From Hyphomicrobiales bacterium (GTDB lineage: Bacteria; Pseudomonadota; Alphaproteobacteria; Rhizobiales; Rhizobiaceae), in assembly GCA_900472395.1 (NCBI GenBank), contig UCHV01000027.1:1-64000 (forward strand): 64,000 bases of DNA, written 5' to 3'. Position 1 is the first letter of the stretch; each line of letters begins with the position of its first letter. The position numbers and the translations under genes are program-made. The notes below the pieces were generated by a model. It worked only from the letters and a program-made list of their open reading frames with translations, was not told the DNA's origin and made no database searches. Positions 1 to 8,101 of this stretch are shown here, piece after piece.

Positions 1-563
1 AACATCTCTCCACGACCGTGGCCGATTGCCAGCGGCGGTCCGAAACGGGCCGAAAGAATGGTGTCCGGCGCATCCTTGAACATCACGACAAGCGCGTAGG
101 CGCCGTGCACACGGTTCAGCATTTTCAGCATGGCGGCGCGGTGATCGAGGCCTTCGCGGGTGTATTTGGCGAGAAGATGGGCGACGACCTCGGTATCCGT
201 CTGGCTTTCGAACACGGCGCCCTCGGCCACCAGTTCGTCCTTCAGTTCGGAAAAGTTTTCGATGATGCCGTTATGGACGACGGCTACGCCATCGACGAAA
301 TGCGGATGCGCATTCGGCACGTTCGGCACACCGTGGGTGGCCCAGCGGGTATGCGCGATGCCGATATTGCCCGCCAGCGGGTCGCCATCGAGCGCCTTTT
401 CGAGGTTGAACAGTTTGCCTTCGGCGCGGCGGCGATCCATCGTGCCGTCATGGATGGTGGCGACACCGGCCGAATCGTAGCCGCGGTATTCGAGCCTGCG
501 CAGCGCATCGACCAGACGCTCAGCCACAGGTTCTTTTCCGACGATCCCGACAATTCCACACAT
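1..563 (-). CDS. glmS: Glucosamine-fructose-6-phosphate aminotransferase, N-terminal part (window edge)
   Basis: Converts fructose-6-phosphate and glutamine to glucosamine-6-phosphate, the entry step to UDP-GlcNAc, in the cytoplasm. The visible 187 residues begin MCGIVGIVG, so the catalytic N-terminal nucleophile Cys is residue 2 before Met removal. The glutaminase-domain motifs RRLEYRGYDSAG, HTRWATHG and HNGIIENF follow. The reading frame runs off the left window edge, so both SIS (isomerase) domains lie outside and the gene is partial only because of the window. It follows glmU (828-2186) on the same strand after a 264-bp gap, so the two consecutive pathway genes are probably expressed together or from nearby promoters. 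I see no glmS-ribozyme core upstream. The identification is firm. Confidence 0.97.
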   Translation of the reverse strand, partial: MCGIVGIVGKEPVAERLVDALRRLEYRGYDSAGVATIHDGTMDRRRAEGKLFNLEKALDGDPLAGNIGIAHTRWATHGVPNVPNAHPHFVDGVAVVHNGIIENFSELKDELVAEGAVFESQTDTEVVAHLLAKYTREGLDHRAAMLKMLNRVHGAYALVVMFKDAPDTILSARFGPPLAIGHGRGEM

Positions 564-785
564 CTACGCTTTTCCTGATTTGTTTAAATCCGAGCGAATA
601 CCTAGCCGATCCAGTAACTTACGCAATCCGGCAAATGGTCACTTTCGATGTCGGACGGTAACGCTCCACCGTTAACATTTCCATGTGACGATTTTCGTTC
701 TCTTGCTCGCGATATACACACGGCGTCGGCCAAGCTGACCTTCATGCGACATCAACAAAATCAATCCGTTGCAGAGGCTCTGGAC

Positions 786-817
786 GTCCTCGGGTTGAAC
801 CCGAAGACGAACATGAC
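786..817. repeat. Solitary palindromic repeat (CCTCGGGTT/AACCCGA type)
   Basis: An imperfect palindrome with arms GTCCTCGGGTT and AACCCGAAGAC at 786-808 is followed by AACATGACG. It sits just after the glmU stop codon, in the glmU-glmS gap. The core and the trailing ATGACG match the repeat at 18836-18866 and relate to the copies around 21.0, 21.4 and 59.0 kb. No inverted partner is visible within about 100 bp, so this looks like a single half-element. It may also form a hairpin in the glmU mRNA 3' end. Confidence 0.7.
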
Positions 818-827
818 GTCACAGCAC

Positions 828-2186
828 TTACTTGCCGCTTCGCGTCTTCTTGAGAGCAAGCGCACGTTCGCGGATCAGCTTCGCACGATCTGCCTTGATT
901 TCCTGACGAGCACGACCGAGAGCCAGGGATTCGGAGGGAACATCCGCGGTGATAACGCTGCCGGAAGCGACATAGGCACCATCCCCAATGGTCACCGGCG
1001 CCACAAGAGACGAGTTCGATCCGATAAAGGCATCCGCGCCGATCCAAGTTTCGTGCTTGTTCACGCCGTCGTAATTGCAGGTAATCGTGCCGGCGCCAAT
1101 ATTGGTATGGGCACCAATAAAAGCATCGCCGATATAGGTGAGGTGATTGACCTTGGCGCCCTCGCCGATTTCGGCCTTCTTCACTTCGCAGAAATTGCCG
1201 ACCTTTGACCCCGCACCGAGATTGGCACCAGGACGCAGCCGCGCATAAGGGCCGACCGTCGCACCGGCAGAGACATGGGCGCCTTCCAGATGCGAAAACG
1301 CATGAATGATCGCGCCGCTTTCGACCGTGACACCCGGTCCAAACACGACGTTCGGCTCGATCAGCGCATCCTGCCCGATCTCGGTATCGAAGGACAGGAA
1401 CACGGTTTCAGGTGCAATCATGGTCACACCCGAGACCATGATCTCGTGGCGACGGCGCTCCTGCCAGAGCTTTTCTATGAAGGCGAGTTCGGCGCGGTTA
1501 TTGCAGCCCGTCAGCTCACTTTCGGGTGCATCGACGGCCACAACCTTGCCGCCATCCGCGCGGGCGATCTCGACGAGATCGGTGAGGTAATATTCGCCCT
1601 TGGCGTTCTTGTTGTCGATCTTATCCAGGAGGGCCAGCGCCTTGGCGCCGTTGATCGCCATCAGGCCGCTATTGCACCACGTGACCTTGCGCTCTTCTTC
1701 GGTCGCATCCTTTTCCTCGCGGATGGCGATCAGTTCACCGTTTTCCACCAGCAGGCGACCATAACCGGTCGGCTTGTCTGTATGGAAACCGATGACGACG
1801 ATATCTGCGCCTTCCGCGAGTTTCTGTCGGGCGGCAGCGAATGGCGCTGGCGTGATCAGAGGCACGTCGCCATAAGCAACAACCACGTCGTCATAACCCT
1901 TGGCGATGGCATCACGTGCCGCCAGAACGGCATGACCGGTGCCAAGCCGCTGCGTCTGTAGGAAGCTCGAAGTGTCGATGCCGCCGATCTGCGCCGCCTT
2001 CTCCACCTTCTCCGCATCGCGCCCCAGAACGAGTGCTGCGTTAGCCATGCCTGCGCCGACAATGGCCTGCATGACATGCGCGATCATCGGACGGCCGGCG
2101 ACCGGGTGCAGCACCTTCGACATCGACGATTTCATGCGGGTGCTGTCGCCTGCGGCGAGGATCACGGCCAGACATGTGCGGCTCAT
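828..2186 (-). CDS. glmU: Bifunctional UDP-GlcNAc pyrophosphorylase / GlcN-1-P acetyltransferase
   Basis: Makes UDP-N-acetylglucosamine for peptidoglycan and lipid A: acetylation of GlcN-1-P, then uridylylation. The protein has 452 residues, the usual length. The N-terminal nucleotidyltransferase domain (about 1-230) carries LAAGDSTRMKS and the lysine of SKVLHPVAGRPM. The C-terminal left-handed beta-helix (about 250-440) has hexapeptide repeats, the VNHLTYIGDA stretch with the acetyltransferase His, and GTITCNYDG. The nucleotide loop reads GDST where many homologues have GxGT, a substitution I believe is common in Rhizobiales. An AGGAG sequence 9 bases before the ATG at 2186 supports the start. 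Confidence 0.97.
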   Translation of the reverse strand: MSRTCLAVILAAGDSTRMKSSMSKVLHPVAGRPMIAHVMQAIVGAGMANAALVLGRDAEKVEKAAQIGGIDTSSFLQTQRLGTGHAVLAARDAIAKGYDDVVVAYGDVPLITPAPFAAARQKLAEGADIVVIGFHTDKPTGYGRLLVENGELIAIREEKDATEEERKVTWCNSGLMAINGAKALALLDKIDNKNAKGEYYLTDLVEIARADGGKVVAVDAPESELTGCNNRAELAFIEKLWQERRRHEIMVSGVTMIAPETVFLSFDTEIGQDALIEPNVVFGPGVTVESGAIIHAFSHLEGAHVSAGATVGPYARLRPGANLGAGSKVGNFCEVKKAEIGEGAKVNHLTYIGDAFIGAHTNIGAGTITCNYDGVNKHETWIGADAFIGSNSSLVAPVTIGDGAYVASGSVITADVPSESLALGRARQEIKADRAKLIRERALALKKTRSGK

Positions 2187-2272
2187 CTCGAAAAACTCCT
2201 AGAATCCATTGTGCCGGACATTTAACGGCTGGATGATTGAAACGCTATGAACGGCTTGTAACCTGCTGAAAC

Positions 2273-2299
2273 AAAAAGGGCACCCGTTTCCGGGCACCC
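2273..2299 (-). terminator. Rho-independent terminator of the BMP transporter operon
   Basis: Read on the minus strand, this is a nine-pair stem GGGUGCCCG / CGGGUGCCC closed by a GAAA tetraloop and followed by UUUUU. Two of the pairs are G-U wobbles that become A/C mismatches on the plus strand, so the hairpin is strong only for minus-strand transcripts. It lies 45 bp past the stop of the binding-protein gene and upstream of glmU. Confidence 0.8.
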
Positions 2300-2343
2300 T
2301 CTTCAAACTTTCAAGTGTCACCGACCTAAGCCAATCACCTGCC

Positions 2344-3417
2344 TCACTTCGGCAGCTTGTCATCCACGCCTTCGACGTAGAAGTTCATGCCCAGCAGCGT
2401 TTTGTCGTCAGACTTTTCGCCGGCCTTCAGCCATTCCGAGCCGTCCTGTTTGTTGATCGGGCCGGTGAACGGATGCAGTTCGCCCGACTTGATCTTGGCT
2501 TCGGTCTCTTCAGCCATCGCCTTCACGTCGTCCGGCATGTTGGTGTAGGGCGCCATCGTCAGGATGCCGTCTTTCAGGCCATCCCAGATCTGCTCGGACT
2601 TCCAGCTGCCGTCGAGGGCCGCCTTTGTGCGCTTGATGTAATACGGACCCCAGGTATCGACGATAGCCGTCAGCTGCGTCTTCGGGCCAGCCGCAATCAT
2701 GTCGGAAGCCTGGCCGAAAGCCATGATACCGCGCTCGGCAGCAACCTGGATCGGCGCCGTCGTGTCGGTGTGCTGGGTCAGGATGTCGACGCCCTGATCG
2801 ACGAGCGCCTTGGCGGCATCGGCTTCCTTGCCCGGGTCAGCCCAGGTGTTGGCCCATACGACCTTGATCTTGAAATCCGGATTGACCGACTTTGCGCCGA
2901 GTTCAAAGGCGTTGATGCCCATAACCACTTCCGGGATCGGGAAGGAGGCGATGTAGCCGGCAAGGCCCTTCTTCGACATCTTTGCCGCGATCTGACCCTG
3001 GATGTAACGGCCTTCATAGAAACGCGCGTTATAGGTGGCGACGTTGTCAGCCGACTTGAAACCGGTCGCGTGTTCGAACTTTACCTTCGGGAATTTTGCG
3101 GCGACCTTCATCGTCGCGTCCATGAAGCCGAACGAGGTCGTGTAGATCATCGCGCAGTTGGAGCGGGCCATGCGCTCGATGGCGCGCTCGGCATCCGGGC
3201 CTTCCGGCACGTTTTCGAGGAAGGCGGTCTCGATCTTGTCGCCCATCGCCTTTTCGAGCGCCATGCGGCCGATGTCATGCGCCTGCGTCCAGCCGCCGTC
3301 AGTCTTGGGACCAACGTAGATGAAACATACCTTGGTCTTTTCCTGCGCCTGGGCAGCGCCGGACATGCCACCGAGAACGGCAGCAGACGCAGCGAGTGCG
3401 ATGATCAACTTCTTCAT
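2344..3417 (-). CDS. BMP-family ABC transporter substrate-binding protein
   Basis: Periplasmic binding component of an importer of the basic membrane protein (BMP/PnrA/NupN) family, whose studied members bind purine nucleosides. The precursor has 357 residues. A signal peptide MKKLIIALAASAAVLGG ends AAQA-Q. It lacks the lipobox cysteine found in Gram-positive and spirochaete homologues, so it should be freely periplasmic. The mature part has the family pattern VCFIYVGPKTDGGWTQAHD near its start, then DAERAIERMA and QHTDTTAPIQVA. I chose the ATG at 3417, with AGGGG upstream, rather than an in-frame start at 3471 that would put 18 charged residues before the signal peptide. It is last in the operon, after the ATPase and two permeases. 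The substrate is unproven. Confidence 0.92.
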   Translation of the reverse strand: MKKLIIALAASAAVLGGMSGAAQAQEKTKVCFIYVGPKTDGGWTQAHDIGRMALEKAMGDKIETAFLENVPEGPDAERAIERMARSNCAMIYTTSFGFMDATMKVAAKFPKVKFEHATGFKSADNVATYNARFYEGRYIQGQIAAKMSKKGLAGYIASFPIPEVVMGINAFELGAKSVNPDFKIKVVWANTWADPGKEADAAKALVDQGVDILTQHTDTTAPIQVAAERGIMAFGQASDMIAAGPKTQLTAIVDTWGPYYIKRTKAALDGSWKSEQIWDGLKDGILTMAPYTNMPDDVKAMAEETEAKIKSGELHPFTGPINKQDGSEWLKAGEKSDDKTLLGMNFYVEGVDDKLPK

Positions 3418-3467
3418 TTTCAACCCCTGTTGGCTTGAAGTGTTTGTGCGTTTGTTTTTGCGCGCTG

Positions 3468-4382
3468 TCATCGGTCCGGAACGAAAGGTTTTCCGAGCGA
3501 GGCCGGCGTGTTGATGAGTGTCGTGCGGCGATTATGCGAAATGATCACCAGAACGACAATAGTGGCGGCATAAGGAAGTGCCGAAAGGAATTGCGAGGGA
3601 ATGCCCACGCCAAAAGCCTGCGCATGCAGCTGGCCGATCGTTACGGCGCCGAAAAGATAACCGCCGGCAAGGATGCGCCAGGGACGCCACGAGGCGAACA
3701 CCACCAGCGCCAGGGCGATCCAGCCACGGCCGGCCGACATGTTCTCCACCCATTGCGGCGTATAGACCAGCGACAACTGCGCGCCGGCAAGACCAGCACA
3801 GGCGCCACCGAACAGCACGGCCAGATAACGGGTGCGCACGACATTGATGCCGAGCGCATGTGCCGAACCGTGATTGTCGCCAATGGCGCGCATTTTCAGG
3901 CCGGTACGGCTTTTGAACAGGAACCAGTTGACGCCGATGATCAGCGCTATCGACAGGTAGAAGATCAAGTCCTGCGCGAACAGGACGCGGCCGATGAAGG
4001 GGATGTCCGAAAGGACCGGAATGGTGATCGGTTGCAGCTTGGTCCCGGCAAGTCCGACAAAACTTTCACCCAACTGGCCAGAGACGCCAAGACCAAGAAT
4101 GGTCAGGGCCAGACCGGTCGCCACCTGATTGGTGACGAGCGTCAGGGTGAGGAAACCGAAGAGCAGCGAGAAAAGCGCACCGCCGCCAATGCCGGCGAGA
4201 ACGCCGAGGTAAGGCGAGCCTGTCATGTGAGCCGTCGCGAAGGCGCAGACGGCCCCCATGATCATCATTCCCTCGACGCCGAGGTTGAGCACACCGGATC
4301 GTTCTGCCACCAGTTCGCCCATTGCTGCGATCACCAGCGGCGTTGCGGCGGTCATGACGGTCAGCAGGATTGCTTCGAACAT
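3468..4382 (-). CDS. BMP-type ABC transporter permease (second permease)
   Basis: Inner-membrane channel subunit of the nucleoside/simple-sugar importer, 304 residues and almost wholly hydrophobic, with about eight to nine predicted membrane segments. It resembles the NupQ/YufQ permeases: ERSGVLNLGVEGMMIMGA near residues 28-45 and DNHGSAHALGINV in the middle. The upstream permease ends at 4386, three bases before this start, and the binding-protein gene starts about 50 bp downstream. It should pair with the permease at 4386-5471 as a heterodimer. Its final residues VPDR overlap the alternative extended start of the binding protein, which is another reason to prefer the shorter form of that gene. 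Confidence 0.92.
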   Translation of the reverse strand: MFEAILLTVMTAATPLVIAAMGELVAERSGVLNLGVEGMMIMGAVCAFATAHMTGSPYLGVLAGIGGGALFSLLFGFLTLTLVTNQVATGLALTILGLGVSGQLGESFVGLAGTKLQPITIPVLSDIPFIGRVLFAQDLIFYLSIALIIGVNWFLFKSRTGLKMRAIGDNHGSAHALGINVVRTRYLAVLFGGACAGLAGAQLSLVYTPQWVENMSAGRGWIALALVVFASWRPWRILAGGYLFGAVTIGQLHAQAFGVGIPSQFLSALPYAATIVVLVIISHNRRTTLINTPASLGKPFVPDR

Positions 4383-4385
4383 CTT

Positions 4386-5471
4386 TTACGCTCCCGCTTC
4401 TGTCTTGTTGCCGGAGAAAACCAGGCGGATGCGGTAGAGGATAAGGGTGTCGCAGGAGAGCACGAAGAACAGCAACAGCCCCTGGAAGACGCGAGAAACC
4501 TTGTCGGAAATTCCGATGGAAAGCTGCGCTGCCTCGCCACCCAGATAGGTCAAAGCCAGAACCAGACCGGAGGCGATGATGCCGATCGGATTAAGGCGAC
4601 CGAGGAACGCGACGATGATGGCGGTAAAACCGTAACCGGGCGAAATCGATGGCTGCAGGTGGCCGATCGACCCGGACACCTCGGAAATACCGGCAAGACC
4701 GGCAAGTCCGCCCGAAAGCATCAGCGCGAACCACACCATCTTTTTCGACGAGAAACCGGCAAACCGCCCTGCCCGTTCGGCCTGACCCAGAACGGAAACC
4801 TCGAAACCCTTGAGCATGAAGCGCATCATGAACCACAAAGCCACGGCGGCAACGATGGCGAACACGGCAGCCCAGTGGGCGCGGCCTGAATCCAGCAATT
4901 CCGGCAGGATGGCCTCGGGAGCAAAGCTGATGGTTTTCGGGAAATTATAGCCCTGCGGATCGCGCCACGGTCCGCGCACCAGCCAGTCGAGAAACAGTTG
5001 CGCAATATAGACCAGCATCAGGCTGGTCAGGATTTCATTGGTGTTGAAACGCGTTTTCAGAAGGGCCGGAACGCCCGCATAAAGCGCGCCGCCCAGAATG
5101 CCCATGATCAGCATGGCCGGCAGAAGCAGCGGTGAATGCCATTCCGGCATCAGCACCGGCAGGATAGATCCGGTGATCGCCCCCATGGTGAACTGCCCTT
5201 CTGCTCCGATATTCCAGTTGTTGGAGCGAAAACAGATGGCCAGGCCCACGGCAATCAGGATCAGCGGCGCCGCCTTGATCACCAGTTCATGTAGCGACCA
5301 GACATCGAACAGCGGCTCGATGAAAAACGTATGGAGCGTGGCGACCGGGTCTTTGCCCATCAGCCAGAACATCAGTCCGCCGAAAAACAACGTGAGAACC
5401 AGCGCTAGCAGCGGTGAGATGGCGGCAAAAGCAGTGGATGCGCGCGCGCGTCGTTCAAGTTCAATGCGCAT
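4386..5471 (-). CDS. BMP-type ABC transporter permease (first permease)
   Basis: Inner-membrane permease of 361 residues, of the NupP/YufP type. It begins MRIELERRARAS, followed by a hydrophobic segment ISPLLALVLTLFFGGLMFWL. GLAICFRSNNWNIGAEGQF is the characteristic permease stretch in the first third. I placed the start at the ATG at 5471 because it overlaps the ATPase stop codon by 11 bases, typical of translational coupling. The open frame continues ten residues further upstream inside the ATPase gene. It should form the transmembrane heterodimer with the product of 3468-4382. Confidence 0.92.
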   Translation of the reverse strand: MRIELERRARASTAFAAISPLLALVLTLFFGGLMFWLMGKDPVATLHTFFIEPLFDVWSLHELVIKAAPLILIAVGLAICFRSNNWNIGAEGQFTMGAITGSILPVLMPEWHSPLLLPAMLIMGILGGALYAGVPALLKTRFNTNEILTSLMLVYIAQLFLDWLVRGPWRDPQGYNFPKTISFAPEAILPELLDSGRAHWAAVFAIVAAVALWFMMRFMLKGFEVSVLGQAERAGRFAGFSSKKMVWFALMLSGGLAGLAGISEVSGSIGHLQPSISPGYGFTAIIVAFLGRLNPIGIIASGLVLALTYLGGEAAQLSIGISDKVSRVFQGLLLFFVLSCDTLILYRIRLVFSGNKTEAGA

Positions 5472-7059
5472 GCGCTGCCTCCCCGGCCTTTGAAGCCTCA
5501 TGAGAGGTGTTTTGGGTGGAATCGTGAATACCGCCCATCAAAAGGCCTATACGTTCCAGCGACAGCGTCCCGGCCGGATAGGCATCCGACAGCTTGCCCT
5601 CCGAAATCACGGCAATCGAGGTCGCAACCTCAAAAATTTCATCGAGATCCTGGCTGATGACCACCACGGCAGAACCGGATTTGGCGAGATCGATCAGCGC
5701 CTGGCGGATGCGGCTGGCAGCACCGGCATCCACACCCCATGTCGGCTGGTTGACGATGAGCACCGCAGGCTGGCGGTCGAGTTCGCGGCCGACAATGAAT
5801 TTCTGCAAATTGCCGCCCGAGAGCGAACCGGCGGCGGGGTCGTCGCCGCTCTTGCGAACGTCCATCGCCTGACAGATGCGAGCCGCTGCATTGCGCACGG
5901 CACCGTGACGAATGACTTTGGCAAACCCTCCGGAAAGGAAAGCCTTGCGGTCGGAATGCGCACGCGCCAGGAGCAGATTGTCGGATAACGGCATCTGTGC
6001 CACCGCCGCATGGCCGTGCCGCTCTTCGGGCACAAAACCGGCGCCCAGCAAGCGGCGACCGTTGATGCGGGTGTGCCCTACGGACGTGCCGCGTATCTTG
6101 ATCGCGTCATGATCGGCCACCGGATATTCACCCGAAAGCACGTCGAAAAGCTCGCCCTGCCCATTGCCGGCAACGCCTGCGATCGCCAGCACCTCGCCGG
6201 CCCGCACGTTCAGCGACACATTTTTCAGCGAGACAGCAAACGGGGTGCGTGGCGCAAACGAGATCGACCGAACATCGAGCAGAACCTCACCCGGTGTGCC
6301 GAGATCTTCGCGATGCACAGCAGCCACATCGCTGCCCACCATCATGCGGGCAAGCGAAGCCGGCGTTTCCTGCCGCGGATCGCAGACGCCCGTCACCTTG
6401 CCATGTCGCAGAACCGTGGCGCGATCGCAGATGCGCTGCACTTCGTCGAGGCGATGGCTGATATAAAGAACAGAACGCCCCTCGGCCTTCAGCTTGAACA
6501 GGGTTTCGAACAGGCGGTCGGCCTCCTGCGGGGTCAATACCGAGGTCGGCTCATCCAGAATGATCAGCTTGGGGTTTTGCAGAAGCGCGCGTACGATCTC
6601 GATGCGCTGACGCTCGCCGACGGAAAGATCGGCCACGTGCATCTTTGGATCGAGCGGCAGGCCATATGTCTTCGAGAGCGAAGCTGCTTCGTCGGAAATC
6701 CTGGATAGCGAGATTTTCGGATCCAGCGACAGCGCTATGTTTTCACCGACAGTCAGGGCTTCAAACAGCGAAAAGTGCTGAAAAACCATGCCGATGCCGA
6801 GGCTTCTTGCCTGTCCAGGTGAGGCAATCGATACCGGTTGGCCTTGCCAAAGGATTTGCCCGGCGGTCGGTTGCAAAACGCCGAAAAGCATCTTGACCAG
6901 CGTCGATTTGCCAGCGCCGTTTTCACCCAGAAGCGCGTGGATTTCACCGGGGGCGATATCGAGGTCGATCCCGTCGCATGCGGCGAATGTGCCGAAAAGC
7001 TTCGTCAGCCCTCGAACCGAAAGAAGCGAAGGCTCTCCCTGATCCTGCGATGAAACCAC
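5461..7059 (-). CDS. ABC transporter ATP-binding protein, duplicated ATPase (BMP importer)
   Basis: Energises the BMP importer at the cytoplasmic membrane face. The protein has 532 residues with two nucleotide-binding halves, as in RbsA, MglA and NupO. The first half has a full Walker A (GENGAGKST), signature LSVGERQR and Walker B ILDEPTSVL. The second half has the degenerate Walker A GVAGNGQGE, signature LSGGNLQKF and Walker B IVNQPTWGVD, a pattern normal for this family where one site hydrolyses poorly. It is the first gene of the operon ATPase-permease-permease-binding protein, so the promoter should lie in 7060-7200. A perfect palindrome at 7193-7206 is a candidate operator. Confidence 0.93.
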   Translation of the reverse strand: MVSSQDQGEPSLLSVRGLTKLFGTFAACDGIDLDIAPGEIHALLGENGAGKSTLVKMLFGVLQPTAGQILWQGQPVSIASPGQARSLGIGMVFQHFSLFEALTVGENIALSLDPKISLSRISDEAASLSKTYGLPLDPKMHVADLSVGERQRIEIVRALLQNPKLIILDEPTSVLTPQEADRLFETLFKLKAEGRSVLYISHRLDEVQRICDRATVLRHGKVTGVCDPRQETPASLARMMVGSDVAAVHREDLGTPGEVLLDVRSISFAPRTPFAVSLKNVSLNVRAGEVLAIAGVAGNGQGELFDVLSGEYPVADHDAIKIRGTSVGHTRINGRRLLGAGFVPEERHGHAAVAQMPLSDNLLLARAHSDRKAFLSGGFAKVIRHGAVRNAAARICQAMDVRKSGDDPAAGSLSGGNLQKFIVGRELDRQPAVLIVNQPTWGVDAGAASRIRQALIDLAKSGSAVVVISQDLDEIFEVATSIAVISEGKLSDAYPAGTLSLERIGLLMGGIHDSTQNTSHEASKAGEAAHAH

Positions 7060-7192
7060 TCAATTCCCCTCGTTCACCGCGGGCGGCTTTTGTGAAACCT
7101 GCCGCCTCGATGGTGCAACTTCTAAAGGCGCTCTCGTATCAACGCCTAAAAAACATTCAAGCTCTTTTTATCATCATGCACAACTGCAAACG

Positions 7193-7206
7193 CGATAACG
7201 TTATCG
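7193..7206. promoter_or_regulatory. Perfect 14-bp palindrome, candidate operator of the BMP transporter operon
   Basis: CGATAACGTTATCG is a perfect palindrome with a central CG, the shape of many LacI-family operators. It overlaps the stop codon of pcs and lies about 134 bp upstream of the first gene of the BMP importer operon. No regulator gene is adjacent. Function is inferred from symmetry and position only. Confidence 0.35.
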
Positions 7207-7959
7207 ATCTTGCCTGCTCGCACCGAGCTTGGGGAACATCTGCAATACGCCGCCGATGACGTAGAGATAAAGGCCGGTAATCACCACGCCCCAGACAAGC
7301 CATGCCGGACTGTTGAAATGCAGCAGCAGCGCATAGCCACTCAGGCCGCACCAAAGGAAGAAAATCCCTAGATTGAGCGTCCGCAGCCGCTTGACGCGAA
7401 CAGGGTGCAGGAAGTTGATCGGCAGGAAGGTCAGGAATACCGACACGGCGACGATGATCATGGCCGTTGTCGCGCTCGGCTGTATGACGAACAGCGTGAA
7501 GATCACCATATTCCAGACGACAGGGAAGCCGGAGAAAAAGTATTCGTCGGTCTTCATGCCCATGTCGGCGTAATAGATGGCGCTCGAGACGACGATCATG
7601 CCGGCAGCGACAAAGGACCATGGTTCACCGATCATGCCGCTCTTGTAGAGCGCAAAGGCCGGAAGAAGCACATAGGTCACATAATCGATGATGTTGTCGA
7701 GCGTATCCCCGGACCAGTTGGGCAGGACTTCCTTGACCCGCACCTTGCGGGCGATCGGGCCGTCGATACCGTCGATCAGCAGAGCAAGACCCAGCCACCA
7801 CCACATGTCGACAAATCGCAGTTCCGAGGCGGCGACAACCCCCAGAAACGCAAAGAAAGAACCGGATGCGGTGAGAATATGCACGGAAAAGGCGCGGATT
7901 TCCGCGTAGGGAACCTTGCGATAGTTGAAGATGCGCCGGATCAAAAAGGTATTCCCCAT
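7201..7959 (-). CDS. pcs: Phosphatidylcholine synthase
   Basis: Condenses choline with CDP-diacylglycerol to give phosphatidylcholine and CMP in the inner membrane, the one-step route of rhizobia and some other bacteria that meet eukaryotes. The CDP-alcohol phosphotransferase motif is present near residues 60-90: DG-x2-AR-x12-G-x3-D-x3-D, seen as DGPIAR then SGDTLDNIID. The 12-residue spacer is characteristic of Pcs, as other family members have 8. About eight membrane segments are predicted. The ATG at 7959 gives 252 residues, and an ORF extension to 8022 has a non-conserved-looking leader. No good ribosome site precedes the chosen start, so the exact start is uncertain. It is divergent from the hydroxylase gene at 8102. 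Confidence 0.93.
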   Translation of the reverse strand: MGNTFLIRRIFNYRKVPYAEIRAFSVHILTASGSFFAFLGVVAASELRFVDMWWWLGLALLIDGIDGPIARKVRVKEVLPNWSGDTLDNIIDYVTYVLLPAFALYKSGMIGEPWSFVAAGMIVVSSAIYYADMGMKTDEYFFSGFPVVWNMVIFTLFVIQPSATTAMIIVAVSVFLTFLPINFLHPVRVKRLRTLNLGIFFLWCGLSGYALLLHFNSPAWLVWGVVITGLYLYVIGGVLQMFPKLGASRQDR

Positions 7960-8101
7960 TTTTCTATAAGCAAAGCGGTATGCGGCCAATTGCCCTGCAA
8001 TGCAACCTTCCGGGCGCTGCAACGGTTAAAAGCGGCAAAATCGCTTATGGATAAGTCATTGCGAAAGGCATACATGAGCGTCAGCAATAAGGAGTTCTGC
8101 C

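Noticed and set aside
564..660. Possible glmS ribozyme or riboswitch upstream of glmS
   Set aside because: No ribozyme core is recognisable. That element is mainly known in Gram-positive bacteria, and the leader here is short.
2473..3438. Plus-strand frame of 321 codons opposite the BMP binding-protein gene
   Set aside because: Antisense shadow with no ribosome site or recognisable domain, while the opposite strand has a signal peptide and family motifs.
3435..4889. Plus-strand frame of 484 codons opposite the BMP permeases
   Set aside because: It spans the junction of two real minus-strand membrane genes and has a composition (Gln, Arg, Asp, Gly) typical of an antisense shadow.
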